This document shows positions 24,766 through 36,340 of a DNA stretch of 64,000 nucleotides, piece by piece. Source of the stretch: Lagopus muta (lineage: Eukaryota > Chordata > Aves > Galliformes > Phasianidae); assembly GCF_023343835.1 (NCBI RefSeq), contig NC_064437.1, positions 40,883,967 through 40,947,966 on the forward strand, given 5' to 3'. Both the position numbers and the translations under genes were made by a program. The first letter of the stretch is position 1; every line of letters begins with the position of its first letter. The notes under the pieces were generated by a model that worked only from the letters and a program-made list of their open reading frames with translations, was not told the origin of the DNA and did not search any database.

Positions 24766-27700
24766 CCTACATTATTTTACTTTCCTCTGCCTGTCTGAAT
24801 GTCCTATATGGATAAAGTTTCCTATTGACTGAGTAGAAACTAAGAAATCAAGCAGGCACAAGCTTCTCCTTTGGGCTGTGATATATCCCACTACGCAATT
24901 CTAGCAAGAAGGGTAAGCATGCTATCTGATATTTTTTACATAGTTTAAAATAATAGTACCTATTATTTGCAAATACTTGGTTACCAGTTCTAGAATCATA
25001 CCTCTGAATATTACTGACATTAGTAGTGATTCTCACATTTCAGACATCATGTCCAAAAAGTTGGCACAAACCAAAAGACAGAGAGCACAGATAAAATCTC
25101 TCTTGACTTACATAATTATAATTTAAGCAGACAAGCTGAAGGATAAGTGCTACATTTTTTTTAAACGTACTTTTTGTTCTTGTTGTTGAGGCAGACAAAA
25201 GCTACTGCTTTTCCCAGAAATCTGTATAAGAAGGATTAATTCTAAGTCATTAAATAAGACGACCCTGCAGATTCACAGCAAACTAGGCTACAGAGTGCAT
25301 CACCAAAATCTGTCACCTGAACTATAAATATTCTCTCTTTGACAGTATTTATTTGCAGAAGGATCGAATTTTTATCCATCACACTTCCCTACATAATGTG
25401 TAAGTCAGAGAAATTACTTTCAGTGCATCTGACATAAATAAAATCAGAATCTGATCCCAAGTAAATAGTCTGTAGTCATTAACTTTTGCTTTTTAATTGC
25501 TACAGAACATTTGTCCTTTGCATATTCTGAGCCTAGACAATGAGTGTGTAAACAAAGCTTAGTGAATGGATGTAAATGCTGTTAATTAGCAGTACTAATG
25601 TGCTCATCATTAAGAAGATGCAAAAATGATGCTTATATTGTTGACTGATGGAAAAGCCAACGGGAAAAATTGCTTGTGTAAGCAGTAGAGACAACACTGA
25701 GTTGTCACAAAACTTGATGTTGTTAGAGTTCATGTGCCATGAGGGTATCATACTGTGTCAAGAGGCACTACACGCTATGCAGTTGTGCTCTCTTCCTGAA
25801 CAGCTTGACTTGTCATTGTTTTTGTTCAATTGAATAGCTGATTTGATTTCACACTAACATGATATTTCATTCTCTTATTTAGGGCAGGCTCCTGCAACAA
25901 TAAAAATCAATGTTAGAGCATTTACTGGAATCAGTGTTAGCTATTATCTTCCAAAAGTCCATTAAATCACAACACTGTGAAACATAACATTGTATCAATG
26001 AGATACAGAAATATTCATTTTTGTAAATTCTCAGTAGCAGATCATTTTTCTGATTCAGATGCTTGTAGGTTTACTTAATTTCTTATTCCCTTCCAGTCCT
26101 GTTTTTGTATGTGACCAGATGCACAATACATTTCAAAGAATGGCAGAAATAACTTCTTTTCTGTGATTCTAAAAAGCAGAAGGATTATCTTCGCTTTAAA
26201 ATTTTTGGCCCACCTTGGTGCAGACACAGTCCTCAACAGCTTCATATAACAGTTTGCATTAATACCAATAGACTTCTCCCCTTAAAACAGCTAGACTGAG
26301 ATAATTTGTTTGCATGCAGACAATGGAACATACCTACTGAATGATTCCCATACACTAGTGTGAAGAGGAGAGCACACAATCTAAATTATAAAAATCAAGC
26401 CTGCAGCCTCTTTCATAATGTCTAAGCAGTTGCCAATTGCAACTGTTTACAGTAACAGATATTGCAAAGAAACAAATCTGAAATCAGAGTTATTAAAAGA
26501 ACTGTGCTCTTACTGCTACAAGGTTAAAAAAAACATTCATTTCAAGACAATGTCTCCATACAAAATTATTAGTAAGACCTAATTAATTTTTTAATTGTTA
26601 AATATTGAATGAGTGATTCACTGTTATTTGTATTAGAAATAGTAAGGCGACTATGTTTACTTTGAGCCTCAAAATTCTATTTTATATTTTTTTCTTGATT
26701 AAAGTTGATAATTTTTATTTTTTGATCCAAAGTCATTCTCTATGGAAAAATAGTGCTAACATCAGTTTTAAAGTACATTAAGTGCATACAAAAGGAAGAA
26801 ACAAATGCCCAAATGTTCAGGAATGTATCTCTTTTCATTTCACCTTAAATAAATGCTTCAGAGTTGCATACAAGAATGTGTCCTTGATGTGTTCAAGCAA
26901 TTGCAAGTGTGGAGCAAAACCAGAGGTTTCTACAGAACTCAGCTGTGACAGGTAATGAAATTAATGCATTTAGGCTTACATTATTTGGAAGAAAATCATA
27001 AAGTACTGTCAAGTCAGGGATATGGTAGATATGATGCTAGCACATAGCTGTGACGTACAGTTGCTCTTTTTTCTAAACAGTTTGCTCTTGGTTTAAGTTA
27101 CACTTTCTTCATCCAATAAATTCTCAATCAAATTTTAAAAGAGCAAGTTTTCTCAGTGGAACCAGAGCAGAAGCTAAGGAGTCTTCAGGACAATCTGAAT
27201 GTTCAAAACATCTGTAGGGTTGTCAGATTATCAGCATCTTGTACAATTCATCCCCAACACCCGTATTTGGGCATATCCTTCTATTTTACAGACTGGCAGA
27301 GATGAACTCCATTGTGTCTCATAAATTCTTGTACCATGTTGCTTCACGTTCAGCCAGCACCCACACAACACCCACAGAAATGCCCAGTTATTGGATCTAG
27401 GACCAAAGCTCCTCTGTGTGTAAGTAGGGCACTGGAGAGTGTTACAGAAGACTTATTATTTCAGCCTTTAGCTCTGTATCCAGTTCTTCAATAAGTGAAA
27501 ATTGAATGAAGCTGCAGAAGCAAAACTAATACTGCAAAGAAGATGGATTTTATAGTCTTGACAACAGGAAAAAAAAATAAAAATAAAAAAATAAAAGGTT
27601 CATTCTATTACATTTGCTGATCTTGATTTTACTGTCCCATTTAACCATGTTTCTCCATTCCTGCACGGACTGATTCTTGTGTACATCTGTAACTGCTAGA

Positions 27701-29218
27701 TCAGAGGCAATGTTCATAAGAACATTTTAGCCCTGTTACAGCCCCATGAGCTAAAGCAGCTCCCACATGTAATATCACTTCTTCTGAGCAGTAAAAGCTG
27801 CTTATAATAATGCCTTCATACTTCAACTCCATTATAGTTATGAAGAACTAACATCGTACAAATAATCCTTGGGCCATACATGCTACAGATTTGAGTGGAG
27901 GTCTCCATTTATTTCAATGTGAAATTATGTTCAGAAACAGACCATTCACTAAGATTATACCGTCTTCTAACAATATGTGACTACTTTTTTTTCTTTTCTA
28001 AATAAAGAAATGGAGAATATCAAAGACATTTTGAAATTTTGAAAAACTGACTGTGGATTTCAGACTGCAGGAAGCCATTCTAACACGGACTTCTCTTTTT
28101 ATTATTTGGAGTTACATATGCAGACATCTTAAGCAAATTCTGTGTAAGTTCAGATTTACTTTGCGTGTTAATTTCTGTACAAATGAAAACTGAACAACAA
28201 ATTGGAAAAAAACTACTAGTATACAAAATACTAAAATGTATTATTTAGAAAATATTTAAATATTATACATATGGGTTTTGCTTTGGGTTTTTTTAAAAAC
28301 TATGTTTTCTTGACACTTAATTAAATTTAAAAACATTAAGCTTTCTTTTTTAAATGAAATCAAATGTCTTTAATATCTATGTAGAGGAAGCATTGGACTG
28401 TTTCTTCAATGAATAAATGTGTTTTTGTTCTCAGTGCATTTGCTTTATTTCCTGGGTATTTTAAAGAGATGCAACAACTTAGCAAAAAGAAACTTTTAAA
28501 AATTCTTAATGAGTTTATAAAGTCTAGATAAAGCCATTCCTAAATTAAAACTGAGAATTGCATCTATATTGCCAGCCAAAATCTGTATTGCCAATATATG
28601 CAATGATACTCATATCTTAAGGCAGAAGCTTATTTTGAAAGATTAAGAACATGGCAGGAAATCATGTTCTTTTTAATTTCTGCCTAGCGAATCAGATCAC
28701 AACAGTAACTTCGCTGAAGATTTCACTACAGAAGTTCTACTTAACAGGGTAAAGAAAACACAGCTAAAAATTTTTTAAAAAGCAAGAAACAAACAAACAA
28801 AACCTAACTATATCCATGCTTCCCCATGCAAAATAGTTGCAATGTCACTGACCTTACAAGGCTATCACTAGAGCTAGCAACATCTTTATTTTTCATAATG
28901 CATGTACTGCAGCACCATTTAGGCATTCCAGTCAAGAACTGAGCTTTGTTCTTTATGTGTGTATGGTACTGAATGGTCTGTGCTTAAAAATGGTGTAGCA
29001 GAAAAGAGAAACCTAGAAAGCTGGAATTAATTGAAGCGATAAGACACAGCCACTGGTAGCCGCAATAGCTAGGCAGGAAGAAATCACTGCCTTTTTGTTG
29101 CTAACATACTTTTATGGAACACACTACCCTAGTTCCATTTCCAGACCAAGAAAAGTCACTGCATTTGAAAACATCTCTCCAGTTCAAATTGAAAAATAAC
29201 TCTGGCCACCTTGAAAGA

Positions 29219-29240
29219 AAAAAAAAAAAAAAAAAAAAAA
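29219..29240. repeat. poly(A) tract
   Basis: About 22 A residues ending before GCGAAAAG. No retroposon body is identifiable upstream. Confidence 0.85.
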
Positions 29241-30379
29241 GCGAAAAGATTCAAAGAATCATAAGAATAAGACCACCTGTGCTAGCTCAAAGAGTAAAGA
29301 GCAGGATGTAGTTTGAACCTTCTAGAAGAATAGAGGTTAATTTCCCACAGATAGTTCATTTGAACTGCACACTGAATTTCAATAGTGAAAACATGTGTTT
29401 AGCAAGCAACAAGTATGTAATGAAGAAATAATTTCTGATCCTCTGTGTGTTCATAATGTAACACTAGAACTACTATGTACTAATATTACAAAAAGAAATA
29501 TCTCAGGCTTGCACTTCTCCCTGGGACAGAAATCTGTAAGCAGAAAAAATTCTACACATAAGAGCACATCAAGCTCTGCACATCTGAAGTCATTTGGAGG
29601 CAGACTGGAAGCAATAATTTATTGGGGGGAAGTGGGGCCATGTCTTAAGGACTAGTACAGAGGAAGGGTCACAGTTATTATCTGACAAGCATCGAACAGT
29701 CAGTGGAAAATAAATACTCTGGAGCAATGATGAAATTCATGTTAAATGGTCAAGTGATGGTTTCACAGAGTCGCTGAAATATTAGCGAAGAAAAGCAATC
29801 AAGAGAAGCCAATGACTTCCTGGATGGTTATTGAGTTTGAGACACCTAAACCGCAGCTTGCTCTTCACATTGCAGTCAAAAAGAACTTTTCATGTTTAAA
29901 ACTATCTCCTCCAGAAGAGCTCTGACAGATAATACATAGACAGCTATGAAGAACTTACTCTACTGTCATCAGTGCTGTAATAAACTAGAAATCCCAACTT
30001 CCAACTCAACACTGCACACTCCCCCCCAAAAAAAATTTACTGAATTACCACACCATTCTGTAAAAGCCTGTTTCAGTCACTAATTAAATAGTTACGAATT
30101 ATTATTTGTTAAAAAAGAATTAGACAGTTCTCACTAGCAAAATCAAATTTAAGAAAATGAGGATTGTATTATTCAATGGCACAGGCTGATCTATAAAGCA
30201 TTCAAAAGGCTATCCTCTGCACTGAAGTGCTTTTTAAGGCTTCACTTTCAATTGTTAACAGTTCAGGTAACACAACCACAGATTTGGTTTGCTCCTCTTT
30301 GTGTGAGCTTACCATCGTTTAAACATTCACATCACAAAAACATTCACTGTTCTTGTGACTATTTCTGTCATCACATTAT

Positions 30380-30411
30380 CTACTATTAGTACTATTATTA
30401 CTATTAGTAGT
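30380..30411. repeat. TA-rich near-palindromic simple repeat
   Basis: CTACTATTAGTACTATTATT followed by ACTATTAGTAG. The arms CTACTATTAGTA and TACTATTAGTAG are inverted repeats with one mismatch, and the block also reads as a degenerate (TAN)n microsatellite. Confidence 0.6.
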
Positions 30412-30832
30412 GTATTACAATGCTGAATGGGAAAAACAAAACGGATGAAACATGGTGGTTATATACTTTTATGTATGCTACATATAAACTGCAACATCAC
30501 ATCCCAAAAATAAAATTATATGCCAGCAGTGCAGAAACACATTGGTACAGTTCTTGTACACTGCCCTGGTGTTTTACTTTCATATAAATTTGTACACTCC
30601 CCACATAGGGCTTAGAAGTCTATTTCTCACTAAGCCAAGATCTCTGTGTCACAGAATTCTACAGACTATTTGCTTTATGTTCCTGTTTCAGGATGGAAAA
30701 ATCCATTGCTGTGCAAGCAGTGCAGTTAACACAATTTCTGCCCAAAGTTTACGCTAATAAATTAGTCTAGGATGGCACATCATTCATAACATTTATTTGA
30801 GGACTGCATTGATTATACATGAATACAACAAA

Positions 30833-31026
30833 AAACTTCTTTAACGTGAGGGTAACAGAGCACTGGAACAGGCTGCCCAAAGAGGCTGCGAAGTCTCCTC
30901 CTCTGGAAATATTCAAAACCCGCCTGGATTGCCAACTTGTGCAACCTACTGAAGGGAACCTGCTTCAGCAAGGGATAGAGCTTGGCAATCTCCAGAGGTC
31001 CCTTCAAGCCTCTACAATTCTGTGAT
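30833..31026 (+). mobile_element. CR1 3' fragment
   Basis: Contains GAGCACTGGAACAGGCTGCC, AACCTGCTTCAGCAAGG and a 3' end with CCTCTACAATTCTGTGATG, all standard CR1 3' words. About 190 bp, strongly 5'-truncated, in the downstream flank of ATOH7. Confidence 0.9.
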
Positions 31027-32250
31027 GCAGAGAAATTGGTCACTTAACAATAACAAATTTTCCAGCGGTATTAACTCAAGTGCGTAACAAACAACTACTT
31101 CTATTCTCTCTGTATAAACTTCTGTCAAGAATCAGCAAATAACATGACTTCGTATTCCCAGAAGGCTGAAACTACATAAAGAGCAAATGTAATTCAAAAG
31201 AAAAAGCCCACATTTTAATAATTACCCTAATCACTACTGAACTTAGAAAAGCCAAAATATACATTAAAAAACATTCTTGAATACCAATGATTAAGGGAGA
31301 AATCTGCTCAGAATATATTTGTTTTCTCTATTTGTTTAACCCAGACCTGAAAGTCTGTCCCAGCAACTTTTACTCCAAATTCAATCCAACTTGTGGCTTT
31401 GGAAGTGTACTATTCCACAAGACACTGATCAAAGGCAAAACATCAACAAAGGTTCAGGGAGATGACAAATACTAAGGTCAGGTCTCTCTCTCTACATATA
31501 TAACAGCTCCTGTAGCAGAGTCCCAAAACAGCGCTTAGTTCCTATTGCTGGTTGTATTTTTTTTTATTTTTATTTCCATTGAAAGCTGCTTAGTTGTTGC
31601 AAATAGCTCTTCTCAAAACTTCCACTTTTATTTTAGGATTCTTTCAAATTACAAGATATGGCAGCAGGGAACCTGCCAGCCTTCCCTGCTGGAAATCCAC
31701 CACCAATTGTTTTGGGACAGCAGCTCCTTTTCTCCTTCTCCCAGATGGCTAACATCAGCAAAGGGCTCGTTTCTGGAAACTCCCAACAGTAGCACCAGCA
31801 GAAGCATCCTTCATCTTCACAGTCTGCCACCATCATAACAGACATCTGCAGTCAGGCCTTTGTGGATACATCTGCTGTTCTGCTCCTACTCATTTTTATT
31901 TATTTATTTTCTACACCTTCCCAGTCTCCTTTTCCTAACTCTTCTGCCTTTTCTATCCAAATCCTTCTATCTTCCACAAGCACAAGCAGAAAATAAATAA
32001 AAGACAACTGAGGACATCAGCAGGGCTGAAATAAAGTATACATTTCAACAGGACTTATCTTTAAAAGCTGTTTTTTGGAGGGTACACTAAATACACATCC
32101 TCCTGTAACTGAGTGACAAACATCATTTGCCAGTTTTTCCTGCACACTAAGCTGTCAGGGCTGAGGAAGAAGTGGAATACTAAGGAAAACAAAGTAATTT
32201 CTAGAGTTGGAAATTTAAGGTAGTATATGAGCACATATCATAGAAAACAC

Positions 32251-32256
32251 TTTATT
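32251..32256 (-). promoter_or_regulatory. ATOH7: candidate ATOH7 poly(A) signal
   Basis: AATAAA on the minus strand about 750 bp beyond the ATOH7 stop codon. An ATTAAA variant lies closer, at 32739-32744. Which one is used cannot be told from sequence; both are common words in AT-rich DNA. Confidence 0.3.
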
Positions 32257-33001
32257 TATGACTTACAAAATCTGTCTCTAGGTAATGTAAAATTAAGAAA
32301 TAAGATGCAAACTACAAAATCCAGATGTTTAGATTGTTTTCACATCAGCATCTCATTCACAGTATATAACCACATGTGCTTTTACAGCCACTAAAAATAA
32401 AAACATTTTCATGACTTGAAGCTAGCTCTTTTTCGAGCATACAAGAGACACCCTAAGTTGGATTAAAGCAAACCTACACAATTTTGGAACCCATATATCA
32501 AACTTACAAAGTTTAAGACAGTTAGTTCTCCAAGGACTAGAACTCCAGTATAAAACTTGTTCCATGGGAGTCATTCAAGGGAAAACAAAACAAAGAACTA
32601 CTTTAAAGCTGACATTAAAATAAAAATGTAGAATGAAACTCATTTGTAGTCTTACTCCATTCAGTTATAGCAAGGGTCAATTTGGCCCCTGACTGGTAGG
32701 AAATACTATCATGGATCATAATTAAATAAAAAGACTTATTTAATTAAAGGAGCCAAATTAACTAGCAAGCAATAGTCTGTAAGATTTCAAACAACTTTCT
32801 ATCAACAGTAAAGAAATTCATACTTCTTAAATGCATATTGGTTTAAGTTCTCAAAGCAAATTTAGTTTGTCAAATTAGTGTAAGACACAAACACGAATAA
32901 GCTATTGTAATGCCAATATTACCTTATTCAAGCAGATTAACTCTTGCTAATTATTAAATTACACATCTGGCCTGCTGCATATTTTTAGCTTGTAATAAGT
33001 T

Positions 33002-33457
33002 CTAATTAGCTATTTGAAAGTGTTCAGGGTGATAGCTGAATATTCGCTGTGCATAAGGATCACTGTCTGTTGCCACTTTTTGTCCCGTATAATGGTGGTA
33101 GCTCTCTGGATGAAAGTGTTCACAGTGAAGGTTAATCCATTCCCTTTCAGTACTGTATCTCTCTGCTTCAGCAAGTATTCGTGTTAGAGCCATGATGTAA
33201 CTCAAAGCCATCTGAAGGGTTTCATATTTGGAGAGCTTCTTATCCTGACCCCACTGTGGGACCACCTTCCTCAAACGATCAAAGGCTGTGTTCAGCCCTT
33301 GCATCCGTCTTCTCTCCCTGGCATTGGCAGCCAATCTTCTCTTGGCAGCACTCTCCATTCTTTCTGTGCTGCACTTCACAACGCAGCCTGCTCCACTTCT
33401 GCACTGGATGTCCGATTCTACTCCTGAATCCAAATGACTGGATTTACAGGTTTTCAT
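33002..33457 (-). CDS. ATOH7: ATOH7 (atonal homologue 7, Cath5): bHLH transcription factor, single exon
   Basis: A 151-residue intronless frame from ATG (33455-33457 on the + strand) to the stop at 33002. Known: ATOH7/Ath5 is the proneural bHLH factor that makes retinal progenitors competent to become ganglion cells; it dimerises with E-proteins and binds E-boxes. Seen: the basic region and helix 1 at about residues 40-67 ([20 protein letters not shown]), loop at 68-77, helix 2 at 78-94 ([19 protein letters not shown]). The NARERRRM and [11 protein letters not shown] signatures and the RILAEAERY continuation are atonal-family, ATOH7 type. The tail is short and His/Tyr-rich. The start is the Met of [10 protein letters not shown]; the frame stays open upstream but with GTG rather than ATG, and 151 aa is the size I recall for avian ATOH7. 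ATOH1 and the neurogenins differ outside the bHLH. Confidence 0.98.
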   Translation of the reverse strand: MKTCKSSHLDSGVESDIQCRSGAGCVVKCSTERMESAAKRRLAANARERRRMQGLNTAFDRLRKVVPQWGQDKKLSKYETLQMALSYIMALTRILAEAERYSTEREWINLHCEHFHPESYHHYTGQKVATDSDPYAQRIFSYHPEHFQIAN

Positions 33458-33985
33458 ATTTATTGCAGCTGCAGCTTCACACACATACAGAAAAAAAATT
33501 ACACTTTAAAACAGAAGCGTCTGAACAGTTGTAGAGAAAGTACTCCTATAAGTAGCCTGTGTACCTCTTGAATCTTTTTCCAGATACTGTCGATGAGATA
33601 TTTATCTTAGTATAAAAAATAAAAAAATAAAAAACTCTTCTGGCTCTTCTGGAAGTGTCTGAAAATTGCTTATTGTTTAATGAAAGAATAAAGAGTTCTC
33701 AATGCCTTATGCTTTCATTCTTCTCATTTCTGTAAACTCAATGACATAGATAAAAAAACAACAAAATCTCCATCCTCAAAACACGAGTTAGTGAAGAAAA
33801 AGGTCCTTTTAAGCCAGAAAGGATATTAATGGATTAAAAAGACATCCACTCCAATGGCCGTTTCACTTGGAAGGAGTTCTGATGCAGTTTAGGAGGATGT
33901 TTTGATAAGAAGAACTGTTGCAATCTGAAGATGTAACTTCTAACAGAAATCTCTCCCCTCTTGACTGCCGCCGGTAAGCAATGAT
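33458..33985 (-). other. ATOH7: probable ATOH7 5' UTR
   Basis: The stretch between the ATOH7 ATG and the position expected for transcription start, about 25-30 bases downstream of the TATA box at 34009-34016. That gives a leader of roughly 520 bases, without an obvious intron. It contains A-rich simple sequence near 33617-33634. Extent is inferred from the TATA box. Confidence 0.5.
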
Positions 33986-34008
33986 CATGTCTTACAGGCT
34001 CGAAGAGG

Positions 34009-34049
34009 CTTTATAGAAATTGCTGAAGCTAAACAGGTGGTAGCAGGTG
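34009..34049 (-). promoter_or_regulatory. ATOH7: ATOH7 core promoter: TATA box and paired E-boxes
   Basis: The minus strand reads CTATAAAG (34009-34016), a good TATA box. Just upstream in the sense of transcription are two CACCTG E-boxes, at 34034-34039 and 34044-34049 on the + strand as CAGGTG, ten bases apart. Further E-boxes of the CAGATG type lie at 34155-34160 and 34206-34211. Published work on Ath5 promoters describes conserved proximal E-boxes bound by proneural factors, including ATOH7 itself. The match to those particular sites is inference. Confidence 0.7.
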
Positions 34050-36318
34050 GGCGGGCGGCACTCTGCTTCCATCCCAGTACCTTCCCAGCCTGGGAACCAC
34101 AGGGGGAAGAAAAAAAAAAAAAAACCAACAGTAAAACCCGAACATTACAGCCTTCATCTGTTGAGAAGTCTTCCAAAGCCATTCTGTCCAGCCCTAACAA
34201 CTTGCCATCTGGAGCCGTGTCTGGCTGGCCCCACAAGACTCTGGGCAGTTAAGCAAAAGATCCTTTCAATTGATAATCTGTTGCAACTCAGGGACGAAAA
34301 AAAACTCTCACTGTGCATTGTAGCATTTGCACTTCAAAATATCTGAAAATTCTGGTAGATAGTATTAGGAGTAAAAAAATTGCTCCAACAAAACAGAGAA
34401 GAATTAGCTTGGTGTTGTGTGGCAGAGAATAGTACTGTGCTTTACTGTACAAGACTAAAGCAAACAAACTCAAATTATCGGGAATCTTGTAGGACTCAAA
34501 TACAGACCAGTGAGAAGAGAACAGTATCTCGAGAAAAACTGAGATTATATATTTGCATGTCAGCAACATTATGAAAATAATTCAGAACAAGTTTAAACAG
34601 TTAAAATGTAGCTATGGATTTATCTAATAATTTTTAAAGTATTTGGAGAGGTTGAGATACAGACACACCAGTACAAACAGTCTGAAAACTGTTCTTTTTA
34701 ACACGCTCTGTGTAACGTATATATGCATATTTATGTGAATGTAAACATAGAATGTGCCCTCTTAGGAATATCCCCAAATAAGTAACGAGAATAAAAGAAA
34801 GTGTGGAAAAGATGAATCTGCTTTCTGGCTGTAAGAGCTTGTTTGTGCTACTAGCTCTAGTGACAGTTAAGTCACCATTCAGGCACACAGAATATAATCT
34901 TGGTTTTACAGTACTTGTACTGTTAAAACCATTATCCACATACATTACAAGGAAAAAATCATATGAACATGTTATCTTATACACAAAAGGTTAAAAAAAA
35001 CTGCCACACGATGATTTATTATCTGTATTGATTTCAGACTTAATTACACTGTTACCAGCATTCATAAATTACTAAGTTTTTTCATTAGAGACTGAATACT
35101 GTATATTTATTTAGAACTATGACTCAATCGTTTTCATTACGACTCTAAAACTTGAAGTAGTTGTAAACAGCTGATTAATCTCTAGCAGAAGCAATGACAA
35201 TGAAATGAGGTTGAATAATCCAAAAACAATAGGATGCAATTGAACACTAATGGACTCGAGCACGACAGATGTTGAACGTAGGCTGTTACGCCCAGTTGGT
35301 CTGCTCTTAATATTCTGAATCCTAATGGTCTTGAACAGAGATGATGGTTGGGGTAGGGAGTCTCCATTATTCCATTATCAAAATGTACGATGCATCTTCA
35401 ATATTTAAAGAAGTACAACTTCATCACATTTCATTATAATATTCAACATTCCTATTTGTGTGCGCTGACCTGTTCTCCCGAATATTAAAAAAAAAGCACT
35501 ACTGCACATTAATGTGTTCCCTTCTGAATGACAATTTCTGAATACTTGTGAGTGTGAGAGAGATGAAAACAGCACATTTCCAAAAACCGCATAACCATAT
35601 GTCTTTCACAGAAGGATCAGCAATTAGACCTCGTGAGATACTTCTTTTTCTGAAGACATTTCATGGGCAGCAATAAAAAGAAAAAACAACCCACACCTTT
35701 AATCTTTATGCCATTGTCACAGCATATTGTAGCACTGCAACTTAATGTGCTCAAATAATTTTAGTTGAATCCTTTGTCACTTAAAATGAATCTCAAGGGA
35801 CTTTCAATGTGTAAGAAAACAATAAAATTAAAGCATTCGGTAAGTTAATAAATATTGTGCATTCTCATGGACATTTACTACTCAGTTCAAATTATTAATC
35901 ACTCTTACTATGAAAATAGTGCTGCTAACTTAATGTCTTAAGTATGAAAAGCATTTCTAACTTCATGTTCTGCAAGTATGAATTACAAAGATTTCAAATA
36001 TAAAAATCACAATTCAGAAAAACCTTCTACTTTACTCCACTAATGAATAGCAAGACAGCAAATGACAGTACCATCAATTTTCCTCCTTTCTAATTGATCC
36101 TCCATGATTACCATTCTCTGAGTAACACAATGATATCATCTCAAGAGAGGAGCTGAGTTTTATCTCTCTTCAAGAACAACTAACTTCACTTTGTGCGAAT
36201 TACTACAAAATCACAGAATCAGGGCACAAGTCCATCTGGCTGATGAATCTTAGGGCTTACAGGTAAGGTTAAAAATTGTTCCTTGGAAGGTCAAAATGGT
36301 TGCTTTTCATGTCTTTTT

Positions 36319-36340
36319 TTTTTTTTTTTTTTTTTTTTTT
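36319..36340. repeat. poly(T) tract
   Basis: A run of about 22 T residues in the ATOH7 upstream flank, with no recognisable element body. A shorter A run lies at 36792-36809. Confidence 0.85.

Larger units (their letters stand above)
22761..33001. other. convergent MYPN/ATOH7 intergenic region (including possible longer 3' UTRs)
   Basis: About 10 kb, AT-rich, without recognised genes. It contains short CR1 pieces (24714-24765 and 30833-31026), a poly(A) tract at 29220-29240, a TA-rich near-palindrome at 30380-30411 and A-rich simple sequence at 27569-27597. The rest is ordinary unique sequence. It should contain the 3' ends of both MYPN and ATOH7, which face each other. Confidence 0.7.

Noticed and set aside
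31545-31838. 97-codon Ser-rich frame downstream of ATOH7
   Set aside because: Low complexity, no family resemblance; AT/CT-rich sequence free of stops by chance.
33458-33484. Possible nine-residue N-terminal extension of ATOH7 upstream of MKTCK
   Set aside because: The upstream codon is GTG, not ATG, and the 151-aa form starting [10 protein letters not shown] is the size and start I recall for avian ATOH7.
34037-34346. Overlapping + strand open frames near the ATOH7 promoter
   Set aside because: They come from the GC-richer promoter segment and an A-run; they have no recognisable domain and are on the opposite strand to the gene.
36206-36250. Possible minus-strand CR1 end (ATCACAGAATCA...)
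   Set aside because: Only about a dozen bases resemble the CR1 terminus and no CR1 sequence follows.
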